Assembly (NCBI GenBank): GCA_022829145.1
Contig: CM040761.1
Span: 1,304,768 to 1,368,767 of the forward strand
DNA: 64,000 nt
Reading direction: 5' to 3'
Source of the DNA: Albula goreensis
Taxonomy: Eukaryota; Chordata; Actinopteri; Albuliformes; Albulidae
In this document: positions 11,989 through 23,674 of the stretch, one piece after another
Layout of the letters: each line of letters opens with the position of its first letter
Numbering within the stretch: the first letter of the stretch is position 1
Program-made: the position numbers and the translations under genes
Notes under the pieces: model-generated
The model's input: only the letters and a program-made list of their open reading frames with translations
What the model was told of the DNA's origin: nothing
Database searches by the model: none

Positions 11989-11996
11989 GTGAGGAG
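11989..11996. repeat. Left target-site duplication of hAT-N copy 1
   Basis: GTGAGGAG immediately precedes the element. It is matched at 7 of 8 positions by GTGGGGAG at 13533-13540 after it. Eight-base duplications are characteristic of hAT insertion. Confidence 0.7.
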
Positions 11997-13532
11997 TAGG
12001 GATGAAACAGTTACTGGTTTCATGGTAAACCACGGTGAAATTCCAGACAGTTAGTATTATCGTTTCAAATTTTAATTATCATTAAAACTGTGTTTGATTA
12101 CCATGGTTTGAAAAACTCACGATAAATACTGTCCAGCATCAACCAAAATTAGCAACAGTCTCCCAGATGCAGGTGCATATGCGCAGCATTCAACGTGGGT
12201 TATTATAAAGCTTTCACACCTATTGTACCATTTGCCTAGTCCAAATCAGAGTGCAATTGATACGTTTAGTTTGTTTTCTGTTTGGACTTATTAGGTTTCA
12301 CATTGCTTAAATTCAAGTGGACCAGCAAAGAAAAGCATTTAATGAGTCACATGTGGGATGGGGCAGGGCTGGAAACATAATCACAAAAGCCTTTCATTCA
12401 TTGGTCATAATTTTGAAGGAAGACATGATAGACATGAGAGAAAGAAGTGCCTGTTATTTTGGCAAACTGTAAGAAATAAAATGCCTAAATTTCCTTGCTT
12501 ATAATTTTCTGTAGTCAAGCAATAAGGACTATTTGTAACAATCATCAATTCACTAAATCATTAAATAGTCCTCAACAAATCAGAACTTTTTTGCTTTATT
12601 GCGGGGGAATAAAACATATTTGGCCTACTGTTTTGCTTGACAAAACAACCACTGGCAGAAGTCACCAAACCTTACTTTTCATCGGGGACAGTAACAGGCT
12701 GAAGCTGTGTTAGGAAACAGCGTGTGTTTGGAAAGGTGGTTATCTATCATAGGGCTGTAACACTGGGACTATTAACCAAAAGTTGAATTAATAAAGATGA
12801 ATAAAAAAATATATAGCCTGCTCTGATAAAGAATGGATAACCATGCTGATAAGCAAGTTTTTTGCCAATAAAACAGGAAACAATTGTGCTTAGACATTAT
12901 ACACAAATTTAACATGCTGTTGCTATTATAAAGTAATATACATTCACTTTAAACTAAATCCTACTGTGGAATGGAAACATTTAAATAAATATTATATATA
13001 CAAATATAAAACACCTGCATAAGCATGTTTTCAGTTGCGACATCCCAAAACACGTTGTATAAATCTGCAGCTCATAATACATAGCGTATTTGGTTCACTT
13101 CCTGCAATTGTGCCGAAACAGGGTCGAATTGTGTTCTCACTTCAAACAAACCGCACCACGGTTCATTTGGAACCAGTCCAAGACCACCTCCTCAGCAGGG
13201 TCTTGGTGCGGTTGTTTTGTTCCGCACCTGAGTGCAATTGCTGTGTTCACACATGCCCAAACTAACTGCGCTGATGGGGTAAACGCACCAGGGATCTAAC
13301 TAAAAGCTGCAAGTGTGAAAACGCCATAATGTATATGCAAACAAAAGTGCATAGTGCTACAATATTTATTCATGGTATTCAATATAAAACTTCATGAATT
13401 GATTTCAGTGTGTGTATCAGTACTTTTTGAACATTTTTAGCACATTTTAACAATACCACAATAATACTGATAATCATGAAATGTTGGTCACTATAATCCT
13501 GATATGAAAATGTACATACCATTTCATCTCTA
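11997..13532 (+). mobile_element. Non-autonomous hAT element, copy 1 (1536 bp)
   Basis: The left end is TAGGGATGAAACAGTTACTG and the right end, read in reverse complement, is TAGAGATGAAATGGTATG, so the terminal inverted repeats share TAGRGATGAAA. Flanking 8-bp duplications (GTGAGGAG / GTGGGGAG) support hAT. No transposase frame is present, so movement would have needed an enzyme supplied elsewhere. A second, shorter copy lies inverted at 23675-24826. The two share the left ~300 bp and right ~700 bp, including a GC-richer segment at about 13090-13300 with 'gtgcggttgttttgttccgc'. The interior at about 12330-12900 has no clear counterpart in copy 2. Confidence 0.8.
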
Positions 13533-13540
13533 GTGGGGAG
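13533..13540. repeat. Right target-site duplication of hAT-N copy 1
   Basis: GTGGGGAG, partner of GTGAGGAG at 11989-11996 with one substitution. Confidence 0.7.
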
Positions 13541-15279
13541 CCACAGTGATTGCAGACAAAACATTAGAAAGGGCTAAAAATCCCTAAAATCATGTCAGTG
13601 AAGATATTGAGAGATAGAGCCAAGAGACTGGAGTATTTATGATAAAATTAATGAGATATCAACTCCATTTTTTCTATCCCAGAGGTTTTTGATGTGTTTT
13701 CCTGCTTATGAATCTTGCTTTGTCAGTTCATCCTCCACGAATATTGATTATGAGTCTGTAAATGATCTTGAGTACTACTGCCAATGTCTTAACAGAATAG
13801 AAACACAATGTCTTTTGATCTGTTGTTTCAAACACAGCAGGAGCAGTGTTTCGGTCCTGTGATCTCCCGCATTCACTGGGGACCTGGGGCATGAGCGTCA
13901 AGCTGCCCCCGACAGACCCAGCAGCAGCCCCCCCTCCTTCTGAAACCTCAAATTTAAACACCCCCTGCCCCAGTAACCCATGAAGCAGGTTCTTTCTCCT
14001 GCTGGTAGCTGAGGAGAAAAACCAGCAAGGTCCTGTAGTTTCTTAAGTGTCTTCGCTGCAGAGAAATCCACTTACATCCATCTTAGAATGGTGACACCCA
14101 GCTACGGTAATGAGACGTGAGTGGTGGAGTGGGTTATAGTTATGGAAGTGGAGATGTAAATGTGAGAGATCTGCGATGGACCACCACTTCAGTACTCTCA
14201 TAAAACTCTGCAATTTGGAAAGTTTGTAAAATGTAAGCTTTCTAAAGAAAGTCTTTGAGGGCACAGATTCTAAGTGAATTAGGATGACAGCCTAATAAGT
14301 AATGCAATTAAAAAGAACACGAAAGGCCTAAAATGGGTAGCGATATGACGGCTTGGTTCTCCCCAGGGAGGACAGCGGATAGAAAAATTCTTAGACAAAA
14401 TGTTTAGGCTGTTCTATCAATAAAACCAGAAAATGTTTGTTTAATTTACATACAACATTTGTATAAGGTTTTCTGCGGCTGTATCTTGGATGTTTTCACA
14501 GATTGTGTTTCCCCCTAGCCATGGTTCAAATGCACACACATTGATAGGAGTCTCATATTGTGGGTTTCACTCAGCAAACATGCACGACTGATTTATTAGA
14601 CGCTGAGCTCTTTGGGTCTCTCATTTTGCTGTGTCTGAGCAGATTTCTGTAAGCCATTGCTGTCCCACCCAACACAAACTATGGGCTAAGCTCTTTTGCT
14701 TTGACTCCCACTGCACTGCATAATCTTGTCCCTCCAAGAAAAGGTCTCACTCCTCTTCCCCTGATCTTTATCTGTAAACACTTCACAGCTCACCTTTATC
14801 TGATCAGACACATCGCAAAAAATTACCCCACTGCACCTGAGAGGCCGTGTACTTCTGACTGCTCTGACCTTACACAGCCTCTCTGGTGATGTGGGTATGG
14901 AAGTGAACGAGAGGGAAAGGAGAAAGAGGAACTTGAGATGAGAGAAAGACCTTAAATTCTAAAATGGCATTCTTAAATAAACTGAGAAATCACTTTTATT
15001 TAGAACTGCATTTTGCAAGCTCATAAACTCCCTCCTGAAACTGAAGAATATCTGCCCTCTTCATGTCCACTCTGAACTTGGTGAATGAATGCTGCAGGCT
15101 CCGGCAGGGCAGCAGTCAGAAAACACACTTTCATATCCTCAGTCACTGGACTGCACTTACCCTACAGAACCTTACCCTGCAGTGCCCGCCATCAGAGCAA
15201 GTCGGAATGTAGGTCACACGTCACACTTAAGGCTTGCCACCTCATTCCTCCTCACACTGTTTGTTCCCGGCTCCCAGAA
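13541..15279. other. Unassigned stretch
   Basis: Several unrelated short frames on both strands without motifs. No gene or named repeat is recognised. Confidence 0.4.
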
Positions 15280-15775
15280 TCCATTATCTACTGAAATTCA
15301 GGGAACAGACTCTCCACATTTAAGTCCAGGCTTAAAAGTGACCTATTTTTACAAATGTTTAGTTTAGGACACAGATTGGTGTTGGCATACATCAGAGAGT
15401 GGACTGAGTAGTCATTGCTGTCAGTGTATAATGGTATGCAGATGCCATGCTCAGCTGCTCTAGCATGGTCTGGTGTTGACCTTGGTTCGTCCTCATGCAC
15501 TCCTGTCCCTTCATTATAGTCTAGCAGGGTTTTTCTGATTGCATACGGGCATGTCTTTCTCCTTCCCTTCTCCTCTCCTGCTTCTGTCTTTTTATCTAAC
15601 AATGTGTTTGTTCTGTGTCCTGTAAGCTGTATGCTCCTGCCTAGAGCTGTGAGCTCAAATACCACAACCTGCTTCTGAAACAGCTCTCTTGCCTGTTCTA
15701 CCATGCTCACACCAACAACCAAAACTTTGTGACAATTGTTGCTGTAAAAACACTGTGAAAATAAAACTAAACTGG
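15280..15775 (+). pseudogene. LINE ORF2 C-terminus and 3' UTR, L2-like
   Basis: At 15313-15372 the plus strand translates to STFKSRLKSDLFLQMFSLGH. This is the conserved tail of the reverse-transcriptase ORF in L2-like fish LINEs (TFKSRLKT.LF...F). About 350 bp of untranslated sequence follows and ends in 'tttgtgacaattgttgctgt', then 'aaaaacactgtgaaaataaa', the usual 3' tail form of these LINEs. The copy is 5'-truncated, as LINE insertions usually are. The 144-residue minus-strand frame at 15288-15722 lies across this 3' UTR and is not a gene. Confidence 0.6.
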
Positions 15776-15784
15776 AGTTTCATG

Positions 15785-16060
15785 AACTCCTTCTCTGGCC
15801 TCCCCAGTTGCCAGATTTAAATTAACCCTCATGGGGGAATCTGGAACACAGTGTGGGGTTGGGTTCCACCTAATTCATCTCTCAAGGAAATGAAAGCTTT
15901 CCTTCTGTTAAGACTGGTCCAATATCCCCCTATAATCCGTTCACATCTTGTATTACAGAATTCTAAGAAGGGGTGAATCTGCTTTGAAGGCAGAGCAGTT
16001 CCCATCTCTTTATTATATGCTAGATGTTCCTACGTTAGTTGATGTTTTAGTGTTTTGTCA
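15785..16060 (+). pseudogene. Possible Tc1-like transposase C-terminal remnant
   Basis: Just after the LINE tail the plus strand reads LWPPQLPDLN, resembling the WP..SPDLNPIEH motif before the third catalytic residue of Tc1 transposases. A weak NIPL ... RR continuation is seen. The frame is badly broken and the match short, so the LINE may have landed in an older Tc1 copy, or the match may be chance. Confidence 0.35.
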
Positions 16061-17610
16061 GCCCCTTCTTTTTATTTATTTTAGAGCATTGTGTAGTAGA
16101 TAGGGAGACCAGTGAGAGACACTTTCCATTAATGTGCCTAAATCAAATGTCAAAACTCTGAGGTGCAGAATTGAAGGGTTAAGTGGAGCTGGAGGCTCTG
16201 AGGCTTGGCTTCTCCAGCAGTTTTTGGCACATAAGAAACAGCAGGGAGGCCCCGAAATTCCTTGTTTTATTTTCAAGAGCTCCAAGGCACTTTCAAATGA
16301 AATAGTAACACCATATCTCTGGACTGAGTAAGCTATCACACACCCACCTGAGTGGCTGCTGCAACTTTGGGATTTTCTGGGTTTTTGGGAGGAGGCACTT
16401 TTATTCATAAAATCTCCTGCTTCTGGGTGAACTTTGTGAAGAGCTCATCAATAATTCAGCTCGGTTTCTGTGCAGTATGCCAGAAACTATGTCTCTGCTT
16501 GCAGTCCTCAGCTCAATCTCACACCTGCCTCTGCATCACTTCCCAGAAAAAACAGCCCTTCTCCTGATGAAGCAAGACAGGCTGAAATGCACATCGCCAT
16601 ACATGGAATTAAACCCCCAATAAAAAACCCCATTCCAGGCAAACAGGGCTTTGCACCCCCAGCCAGTCGGAGCTAGGCTGACTTCCAATCATTTCATGTA
16701 TTGCCAACCAGACATGATGTAATATCAAAGACCAACACCTTCACCTTTTTTTCTCTGACTGTACTAGACACTGCATAAAATTATTGTTTGGAAATTTCCT
16801 TCTTTTCTCTCCCTCCTCCAACAATCATTCAATGAAAAATGATTAAACACATTTTCATGTTTCATCAGTGTTCTGTAAAGTTTACTCTGTCAAAGTAATT
16901 GGCATATATTTCAAATGACTATATATCTAACAACACCTATGTATCCCACATACTTCCTTTGTGCTACGGAAAGTTCCCAGTGAGTGCAGGGAGATAGGGA
17001 GCATGCGAGGACAAACTTCTGAGTGTGTGCAAGGGCAGCCTCAAGACTAACTGGACAAAGCAGTCGAAGACCTATAATAGAAGAGAAATTACATTCTGAA
17101 TCCTCATATGTCACTCTGATGTTCTGATATTCAGTCATTTAAATTTTCGCTTTTTCAGAGTATTTTGCAGTTTTTTTTGTGAGGAACTGAATCAGAGAAT
17201 AGAGTTTCAAACATAAGAAACATGGAAAGCTAAAGGGGCGTTTCATTTTTTTATGGGATGAGCTTACCTCTTGTCTGGTGTATGTTCATGAACAAGTTAG
17301 AATCATTTGCTGTTTGCACTGTGGTCTGAATGAATGAAATCCTGTGCCAGCCTCATCCTAACTCCTCCATTAAGTTAACAAAACAACCTGGAAAATGTAC
17401 CTCTTGCAAATATATGAACCCCATCAATGCATAACTTTCTAATATGAATTTTTCTCAACCGTTTGTCCAAGTAAAAATGTTGTCCTTTTGTTCATTTCCA
17501 GTTATTGATAAGAAACTATTTAAATGGGGAGTTCAGTTATCTCTGTAATATTAAAGATATTAAAAAAGTTATCTATTAGTTAACAAACTAATACAAATGC
17601 ATGGGAAAAA
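16061..17610. other. Unassigned stretch
   Basis: Short unrelated frames only. Nothing recognised at 16076-16676 on either strand despite several overlapping frames. Confidence 0.4.
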
Positions 17611-17614
17611 TATA

Positions 17615-17835
17615 CAGATGAACCAAAACATTATGACCATTAGACAGTAAGTGTACAGTCATTTCTCATAGTTGACGTGCTGTATGTGGGAGAAATGGTG
17701 AGGCATAAAGACCTGAGCGACTTTAACAAGAGCTAAATCGTTATGGCCAGATGACTGGGTAAGGCTTGTGGGGTTCTCCCAGGGACAGACCAGCGACAGG
17801 GTGTTGGGTGCCTGTGGTAAAGCGTGCTGGATATA
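17615..17835 (+). pseudogene. Tc1-like element, 5' end and transposase N-terminus
   Basis: The segment opens with 'gatgaaccaaaacattatga', a well-known fish Tc1 terminal motif. The coding start follows after about 50 bp: a degenerate reading gives RHKDLSDFNK, matching the RKDLSDFDKGQIV start of the helix-turn-helix. Then come 'tggccagatgactgggt' and 'cttgtggggttctccc', as in the family, and 'cagcgacagggt', which belongs much further along. So there is an internal deletion as well as stops. About 150 bp of coding sequence remains. It could be the front end of the same insertion as the transposase block near 20.6 kb, but the two blocks may come from different Tc1 subfamilies. Confidence 0.75.
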
Positions 17836-17902
17836 AAAAGGATAAATCATTTATGAAAAGATTATAAAATAAGCATTAAAATGTTTCAGTTGACTCTCAA
17901 AC

Positions 17903-17969
17903 AAACAAACAGCACGGATGCATTTCAGCACTGAGGAAGGTTGCAGAAACGCACCCATGCTGTTTGTTT
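17903..17969. repeat. Imperfect 28-bp-arm palindrome
   Basis: Arms at 17903-17930 and 17942-17969 are complementary at 24 of 28 positions around an 11-nt loop (ctgaggaaggt). The outermost 12 bp (aaacaaacagca / tgctgtttgttt) are perfect. It may be a tiny foldback element or a hairpin-forming sequence. Confidence 0.75.
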
Positions 17970-20604
17970 CAGTCTATAACAACAATTTTTATGCAACTGC
18001 TGTGTAACTTTAATCTGAGTATGCAAAACCCCCTTTTTCACTTTATATCTCAGGCTAAAAGACAGTAATAACCTAAACAATCACTTACATTGATTGATCT
18101 TAATTCCCTAACAGCATACATTCCTGTAAATAGCCTATCTCGCAATTATCTTAAGACTGTATTTAAATATATCACAATACACAAGACTGCACTTCTGTAA
18201 TTGCCTTTATTGAAATCATATTAACATACAGTAGCCAAAATACAGCCATTTCGTGATGTAGACTACATAGAAATGATGCATTTTATGTTTATCATGAATT
18301 TTACACGCAAGAACAAAAACTTGGCAGTAATCTCTGCTGTAAGACTAATTCTTGCTTATTTACTCTAAAAATAAATTTGTCGGTTGTTTTGGGCTATACT
18401 TTTCTAAGACGTGATGCTCCCAATGTGGATACATTTTTAGAGGAGTGGAAAGCTCAGTTAGCAAAGGAAAACTGTGGAGGTTGGGCTTACAAGAAACGTG
18501 TTCAACATGTATTGCTTTGCGTCTTTTTCTTTTAGCATGTGACACAGGAGACTGCATCCGCAATGGGTGGCCATAATTACACACATAATTACACATAATT
18601 ACACCTGGTTCTGAGGTTGTCTCCATTGACTTATATAGGAATCGCTATCTCTACATGTTTATATACTCTAAGACTAAGACTTGTGTTGGACAGTAAAATT
18701 CAATAACCATCTATAGCCTCACCATATTTCACTTCCCTGTTCTGGTTTCATTTGTCTAGTTCCAACATTGTTATTTTCCATCTACTCAGCTAATTAACAC
18801 AGGTTAAAATTATGCATGAGTCATAACGTTGTGTACATCTCTGGTTTTCCATTTCTTGTAAAATAACACATTCAAACATCTCTGTCCTTACAGAGTTTAT
18901 TATCATTCATTGTTCCATCATTTCATTCTGTTTTTCTGCATTGTCTCCGTTTTCTGTTTTGCCGCCCTAATATTTCCTGGTTCATGCCCTCAATGCACAT
19001 CATAATTGGACTGGTCCATTTAATGTTTGTCTGGTTTGTAATTTTGCGTGTTTATGTTTTAGTTTTGTAATGTAAGTATATCTTTAATTTCTGTATTTTC
19101 AGTATGTACTTTGGTTGATTCAACTGTAATTCATCCATAGACAAATGAATTAAAATAGGTGTTAGTGACCCCCTTAATGTTCAACTGTTAGTTCAGCCCA
19201 GTTGAGGAAAGCTGAAATCATATTAAAATACTGAATGTGCACATAATGTTTGATTTATTAAAAATAAGGAACAGGGAAAGGCTTGCACAACCCAGGGAGT
19301 TGAGACACAGGGTGCAGGTTGCCATCAATCCAAAATCAACTGAGCTGCAACTTGATATAGACAGGTTAGTCATGTAACGATTTCTTAGCTACAATCAGCA
19401 CAATATGGAGACAAAATGAGTACGAGTACAAATTACAATCAATTATTTATTAACATCATACAAAAACAAACAAATCTCCAACACAAAACATACACGTGAG
19501 GCATGATGTAAAAGGAGTGAGGGCATGTATGTGCACAATGAAGTTAGGAAACAGGTGTTGTCAGCAAAAAAAAAAAAACAAATGACATAAAAACAAAAGA
19601 AGGGACTGTCAGCCACATGGAGTTTAGCGTGGTAAAGGCAGTCTTCTTATTGTCTTATACACAGGTATTAGCAATCAAATCACACAAAATAAACGCCGCC
19701 AGCTGGAAGTACTGGGACGTCAAAGTGAACAGAATCACAAAGTCCAAAAACACTCAACCCCTAAGTTGCAGTATGCACTCTAAATCCATATCAATAGTGA
19801 TGTGGTACTCTAAAATGGATATCCTCATTTCACCACTCTACAATCACACGCCCCAATATTATATTTAACTAATATTTAACTCCCCCCACCCTGCAAAAAA
19901 ATCAACTTTTTCTCTAATTCTACAACGTTGAAGGAAATGGCATTAAGAGAACGGAATTTACAATTAATAGGCTGTTTGTGGTTAATGTTATGTGTTTCTA
20001 ACTTTATCCAGTATCCTAGCCTAACCTGTTATCCCTAAATCTACTAATTTAGTGGGGGATAATCCACTAACATGATTTAATGTATATGCTCATTTAAATC
20101 AGATGTGCTTATAATATACAATCTGATTCTATAAACTTCGTACCCTTTAAAAGTGCATCACAAACGGTCTATTCTGCTGCAACTGTATTGTGCTGCTAGT
20201 ATTTCTACTTCTGGGAACTATTGAGAGGCTCCATGATACGCCATTACTGTAAAAAAATGGTCCATTGGAGTGAATGGAGATGACCTGACTCTCTCTCTAC
20301 ATGGCTCTGAGCAGTGGAATCTCAAGTGTTGGGGGAAGATACCAAAATAAGGGCGCGGTCTGTGTTTTGCTGTTGCAGCAAAAAAGTATTAAACTGTCTC
20401 ACTTTGTTTTGTTTGTTTTGTATAGTGAGACAGTTTGGCCATTTGAGTCAATTATTAGTTTTTTTGGGGTTGTTTACAGTGTATTGGATTCTGGGATTTT
20501 TCACTGGTCACTGTAAATAAACCTGGCACCTTTTTTGCAATTGTTGGTCATCGATGCACGAGGGCAAGGAAGGCTACCCTGTCAGCTCCAAAGTCAGAGT
20601 AAAT
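17970..20604. other. Unassigned stretch with one perfect hairpin
   Basis: AT-rich with no gene supported. At 18570-18603 'ataattacacataattacac' marks a small tandem slippage. A perfect 13-bp inverted repeat, AAACTGTCTCACT / AGTGAGACAGTTT, lies at 20391-20403 and 20424-20436 around a T/G-rich 20-nt loop. The two ~70-residue frames at 20301-20520 overlap each other and lack motifs. Confidence 0.4.
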
Positions 20605-20890
20605 CTTGATGGTTACAGCAGAAATGTCTCACAGCACACAGTGCAGTGTGTAAAAGCAGACCGGTCAAAGTGCCCATGCTAACTCCTGCCTACCATCGAA
20701 AGCACCTACAATGGGAACGCGAATGTCAGAACTGGACATTGGGGCAATAGAAGAAGGTCACCTGGTCCGATAAGCCTACTTTTGTTTTGCATCATGTGCA
20801 TGGAAATGATGGCATTTGCCTGGGAAATGATGGCACCAGGATGCACTCTGGGAAAAAGGTGAATGGAGAAAGAGGCTGTTTCCAAGGGAG
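20605..20890 (+). pseudogene. Tc1-like transposase central fragment
   Basis: The plus strand follows the central part of a fish Tc1 transposase gene: 'cagaccggtcaaagtgccca', 'gaaagcacctacaatgggaa', 'cagaactggacattggggca', then 'gatggcaccaggatgcactc'. The degenerate translation includes NVRTGHWGNRRRSPGPIS, where the family has an RNW..W..V.WSDE-type motif, so the aspartate region is mutated by substitutions and stops. It stops before the third catalytic motif. The minus-strand frames at 20706-20977 are shadows. The fragment shares orientation with the Tc1 5' end at 17.6 kb. Confidence 0.75.
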
Positions 20891-21900
20891 AAACCTGCAG
20901 CAATCACATGAAACACATGTCCAATATAAAAATGAGAAATTATATGCGTAAGCAGTGTGTCCAACCCAGTGACTCATAACCCCTCACACATCAGTTATTC
21001 AGAATTCTGTATTTCATTGTTTTAAGTCACCTCCGCAGTGCAGAATTTCTCCAGTGTTTCACCCACTGCATGTCACTATAAGAGAGAGGATGGCCCTGCT
21101 CAGCACAAAAATATGAGCGAAAGAGACCAAGAAATAAAGTTCCAAAATTGATATAGCTGTGGTGCAAGCTTTTCTTCTGTTTTTATTTTGCGACCAACCT
21201 TGCATGTATTCTTTCTGACATCAACATCAGGTATAGGCATAGTTAGATAAAAAAACAGGAAGTACATATATGTAACATCAAGTGAACAAGATATGAATGT
21301 AAGGACAGGAGACTTGAGGAAATTGTACAATTATATTTTTAAACAAGATGAACCTCACAGGTTATTTTCTAGAGTCCTTGCCTGGTATGTAAAAGCAAGT
21401 GCAAAAATTATATCGCAGTGATAAGACTTTTTTGTAACAAACTACTGTTTCTGAAATAATACCACGATGCATAATTAACCAGTTTGCAATATAGTTTGTA
21501 GTGAAAGGGGATATAGTGAATGCATCTGTTGACTTTTTTCACTAGTAAAATGCCTCTGGCTAGGCATTGATTAGCTGATTAATGTTAGATAGCAATATAG
21601 GCTAGCTATTGCTAAGTCTAATGTTAAGATCATATCAATGGGTAGGCTATGTCCTAACATGGTCTCTGGCATCCTCGTTAACATCTATCAACTATCATCC
21701 TCAACTATTTTAAAATATCTGGCAAACAAGATAATTTCCTATTTCAGAAAGCTGGTCAGATTGCTTGTACACTAGCTGGCTATGTATAATTATCACAAGT
21801 ATGATATAAAATTTAACCCATGGTATCGTAGCAATACTTGCTATGCTGATATCTATGTCCACCCACTACTTCATTGTTGATATGGTAGTTAGAAAATATT
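20891..21900. other. Unassigned AT-rich stretch
   Basis: No gene or named repeat recognised. Confidence 0.4.
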
Positions 21901-22450
21901 CAGGGCCAAATTTACTGAGGAATAGTTGCAGCGCAAAAGTATTTGCTATATAGTGACATTTTTGCGTTCACAAATACCAAAACAGTAACAACCAATTTAC
22001 CAAGACTTGTTCTAATTACAGAATCAAAAAATTAAACACCCTCATGTCGCAATTTTTGTGGTAGGAGACGCCCATAAAAAGGCCATATATGGCATGCTTA
22101 TACATCCAGATAACAAGGCATTCCGAGATGGATACAGAGCAACCAGGCCCAATTTGAGAGGGAACCACAAAAAAATAAAACTTATATTTACAGATCAGGT
22201 AATAGATATAACAGCTGGCATGGCACAGCTTCATAGTGCCGTATTAAAGAATATAAATTAAACACCATCTGAGAGGTGAACGTTTTGGAATGATATCATG
22301 TTCAAAATGAATTTACTAGGTACAGAGTAACAAAAAGAACAGTATAGGTAGTGAAGAAAATATGGCATGATGGGGTATATTTTCAAATTTATATGTCATA
22401 AGTCATAAATCAGTCATTGCCCGATTTACGCTCAATGGGAGGGGCAATAT
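21901..22450. mobile_element. Possible PIF/Harbinger-like non-autonomous element
   Basis: It begins with 'gggccaaatttactgaggaa' and 'gcagcgcaaaagtatttgct', and later holds 'gcccgatttacgctcaatgg' and 'gaggggcaatattatt'. I associate this vocabulary with fish Harbinger-type non-autonomous elements. No matching inverted terminus or target duplication was delimited. The plus frame at 22058-22261 (67 residues) has no recognised domain. Confidence 0.3.
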
Positions 22451-23666
22451 TATTATAATTATTAAAACACTATTTTCTTGGACTCAAGTCCAAGGTAAGA
22501 TGTCAGATTGGGTGGGTCTAGTCCATGGCGCTACCCACAATACAAGGTCCTTAACATGGAAAATTTTTTAAATTAGGTTCTCTGTCAATAAAAAGAATGA
22601 TTACAGTGAAATGTTTTCTTAAAGTTCATACAGAAATATATTACTAAATTAAACTATGCTGTAATTGTGGAAATACAACTTTTAAATGCCTGAAACATAA
22701 ATATTTGAAAAGCGACACACAGTCTGTTGCTGGGTGGTGAAGGAGCCTCACAGTGCAGGTTGAGAAGGACAGTTCTCCCCTTCCGCAAAGCACTCAAAAC
22801 AACAAATGGCTTTAATGCAGCTATGTAAACGAATAATTAGTAAAACAGAGTGTTTGTTTATGCTGCACATACAGTTTGATAAAGAATATACACTATTGGT
22901 AGGCAAAGTAGAGATGTAAGATGAGATATAGTGTTATGAAGATATGCAGACAGCATGGAAATATTTAGTCACAGTTCAGCAAAGTATCTTTGAGGAAGGT
23001 CAGCATTAAACTGTAAAAAAAAAAAAATGTTACACAACCCTCTGAATCATGACGAAGGTACCTCAGGCTGTACAAATGTCTTTACTGGGTGGCCAGTTAA
23101 GATGATGCAATCCTCCCTTTCATTGGGTATTTATTAATTAAGATTTAAAAGGTATGTTTATAGTGTACTTTTAGGGCAATATAGTAGTGGAGTTCACCCA
23201 GCTGTGGCCAAAGGAGACCTGAAGCAATGCCAGTGTTGAGTAATCCTGGTGTGGAGCACAAGTCATGCTGCTTAGGTCTCTCCTCAGACCATGGCCCTCA
23301 CTGGCCTTTTAACCTCTCTGACATGGAAGGTCAGAAATCACCACACACACATACACACACATATACACACACTTCACAGCTCAGCAAAGGCACTCTTAAA
23401 GCAGGCCATTTGAGGACTTGTGAAATCTTTCCATAGAGAAGAAATCGTTTTAATAAACATTTGGCCTTTCTCTGACAAACACAGAGGGTCATTTCCTATA
23501 CTAGAAATAGCATTTTCCAAACTGCACTGAGTCAGGAGTAGTTTCAGCATTTATTTTATAAAAATAACATCATTCATCCACAAGCTGAGTAACTTTGGGC
23601 TCTTCCGTGTTCAAATTCCCAGTCTCACTCCCAGTTCCAGGTGCTTCCCAAATCTTTAAAGCAATT
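22451..23666. other. Unassigned stretch with short CA tract
   Basis: Nothing gene-like. An interrupted CA microsatellite lies at about 23341-23371. Confidence 0.4.
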
Positions 23667-23674
23667 AAAAACAC
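23667..23674. repeat. Left target-site duplication of hAT-N copy 2
   Basis: AAAAACAC precedes the element; the partner GAAAATAC at 24827-24834 matches at 6 of 8 positions. Confidence 0.55.

Noticed and set aside
13035..13299. Small frames inside hAT-N copy 1 as a transposase fragment
   Set aside because: The equivalent region of copy 2 has different frames on both strands and no hAT motif; the element is non-autonomous.
15288..15722. 144-residue minus frame as a gene
   Set aside because: It lies antisense to an L2-like LINE tail and 3' UTR recognised on the plus strand.
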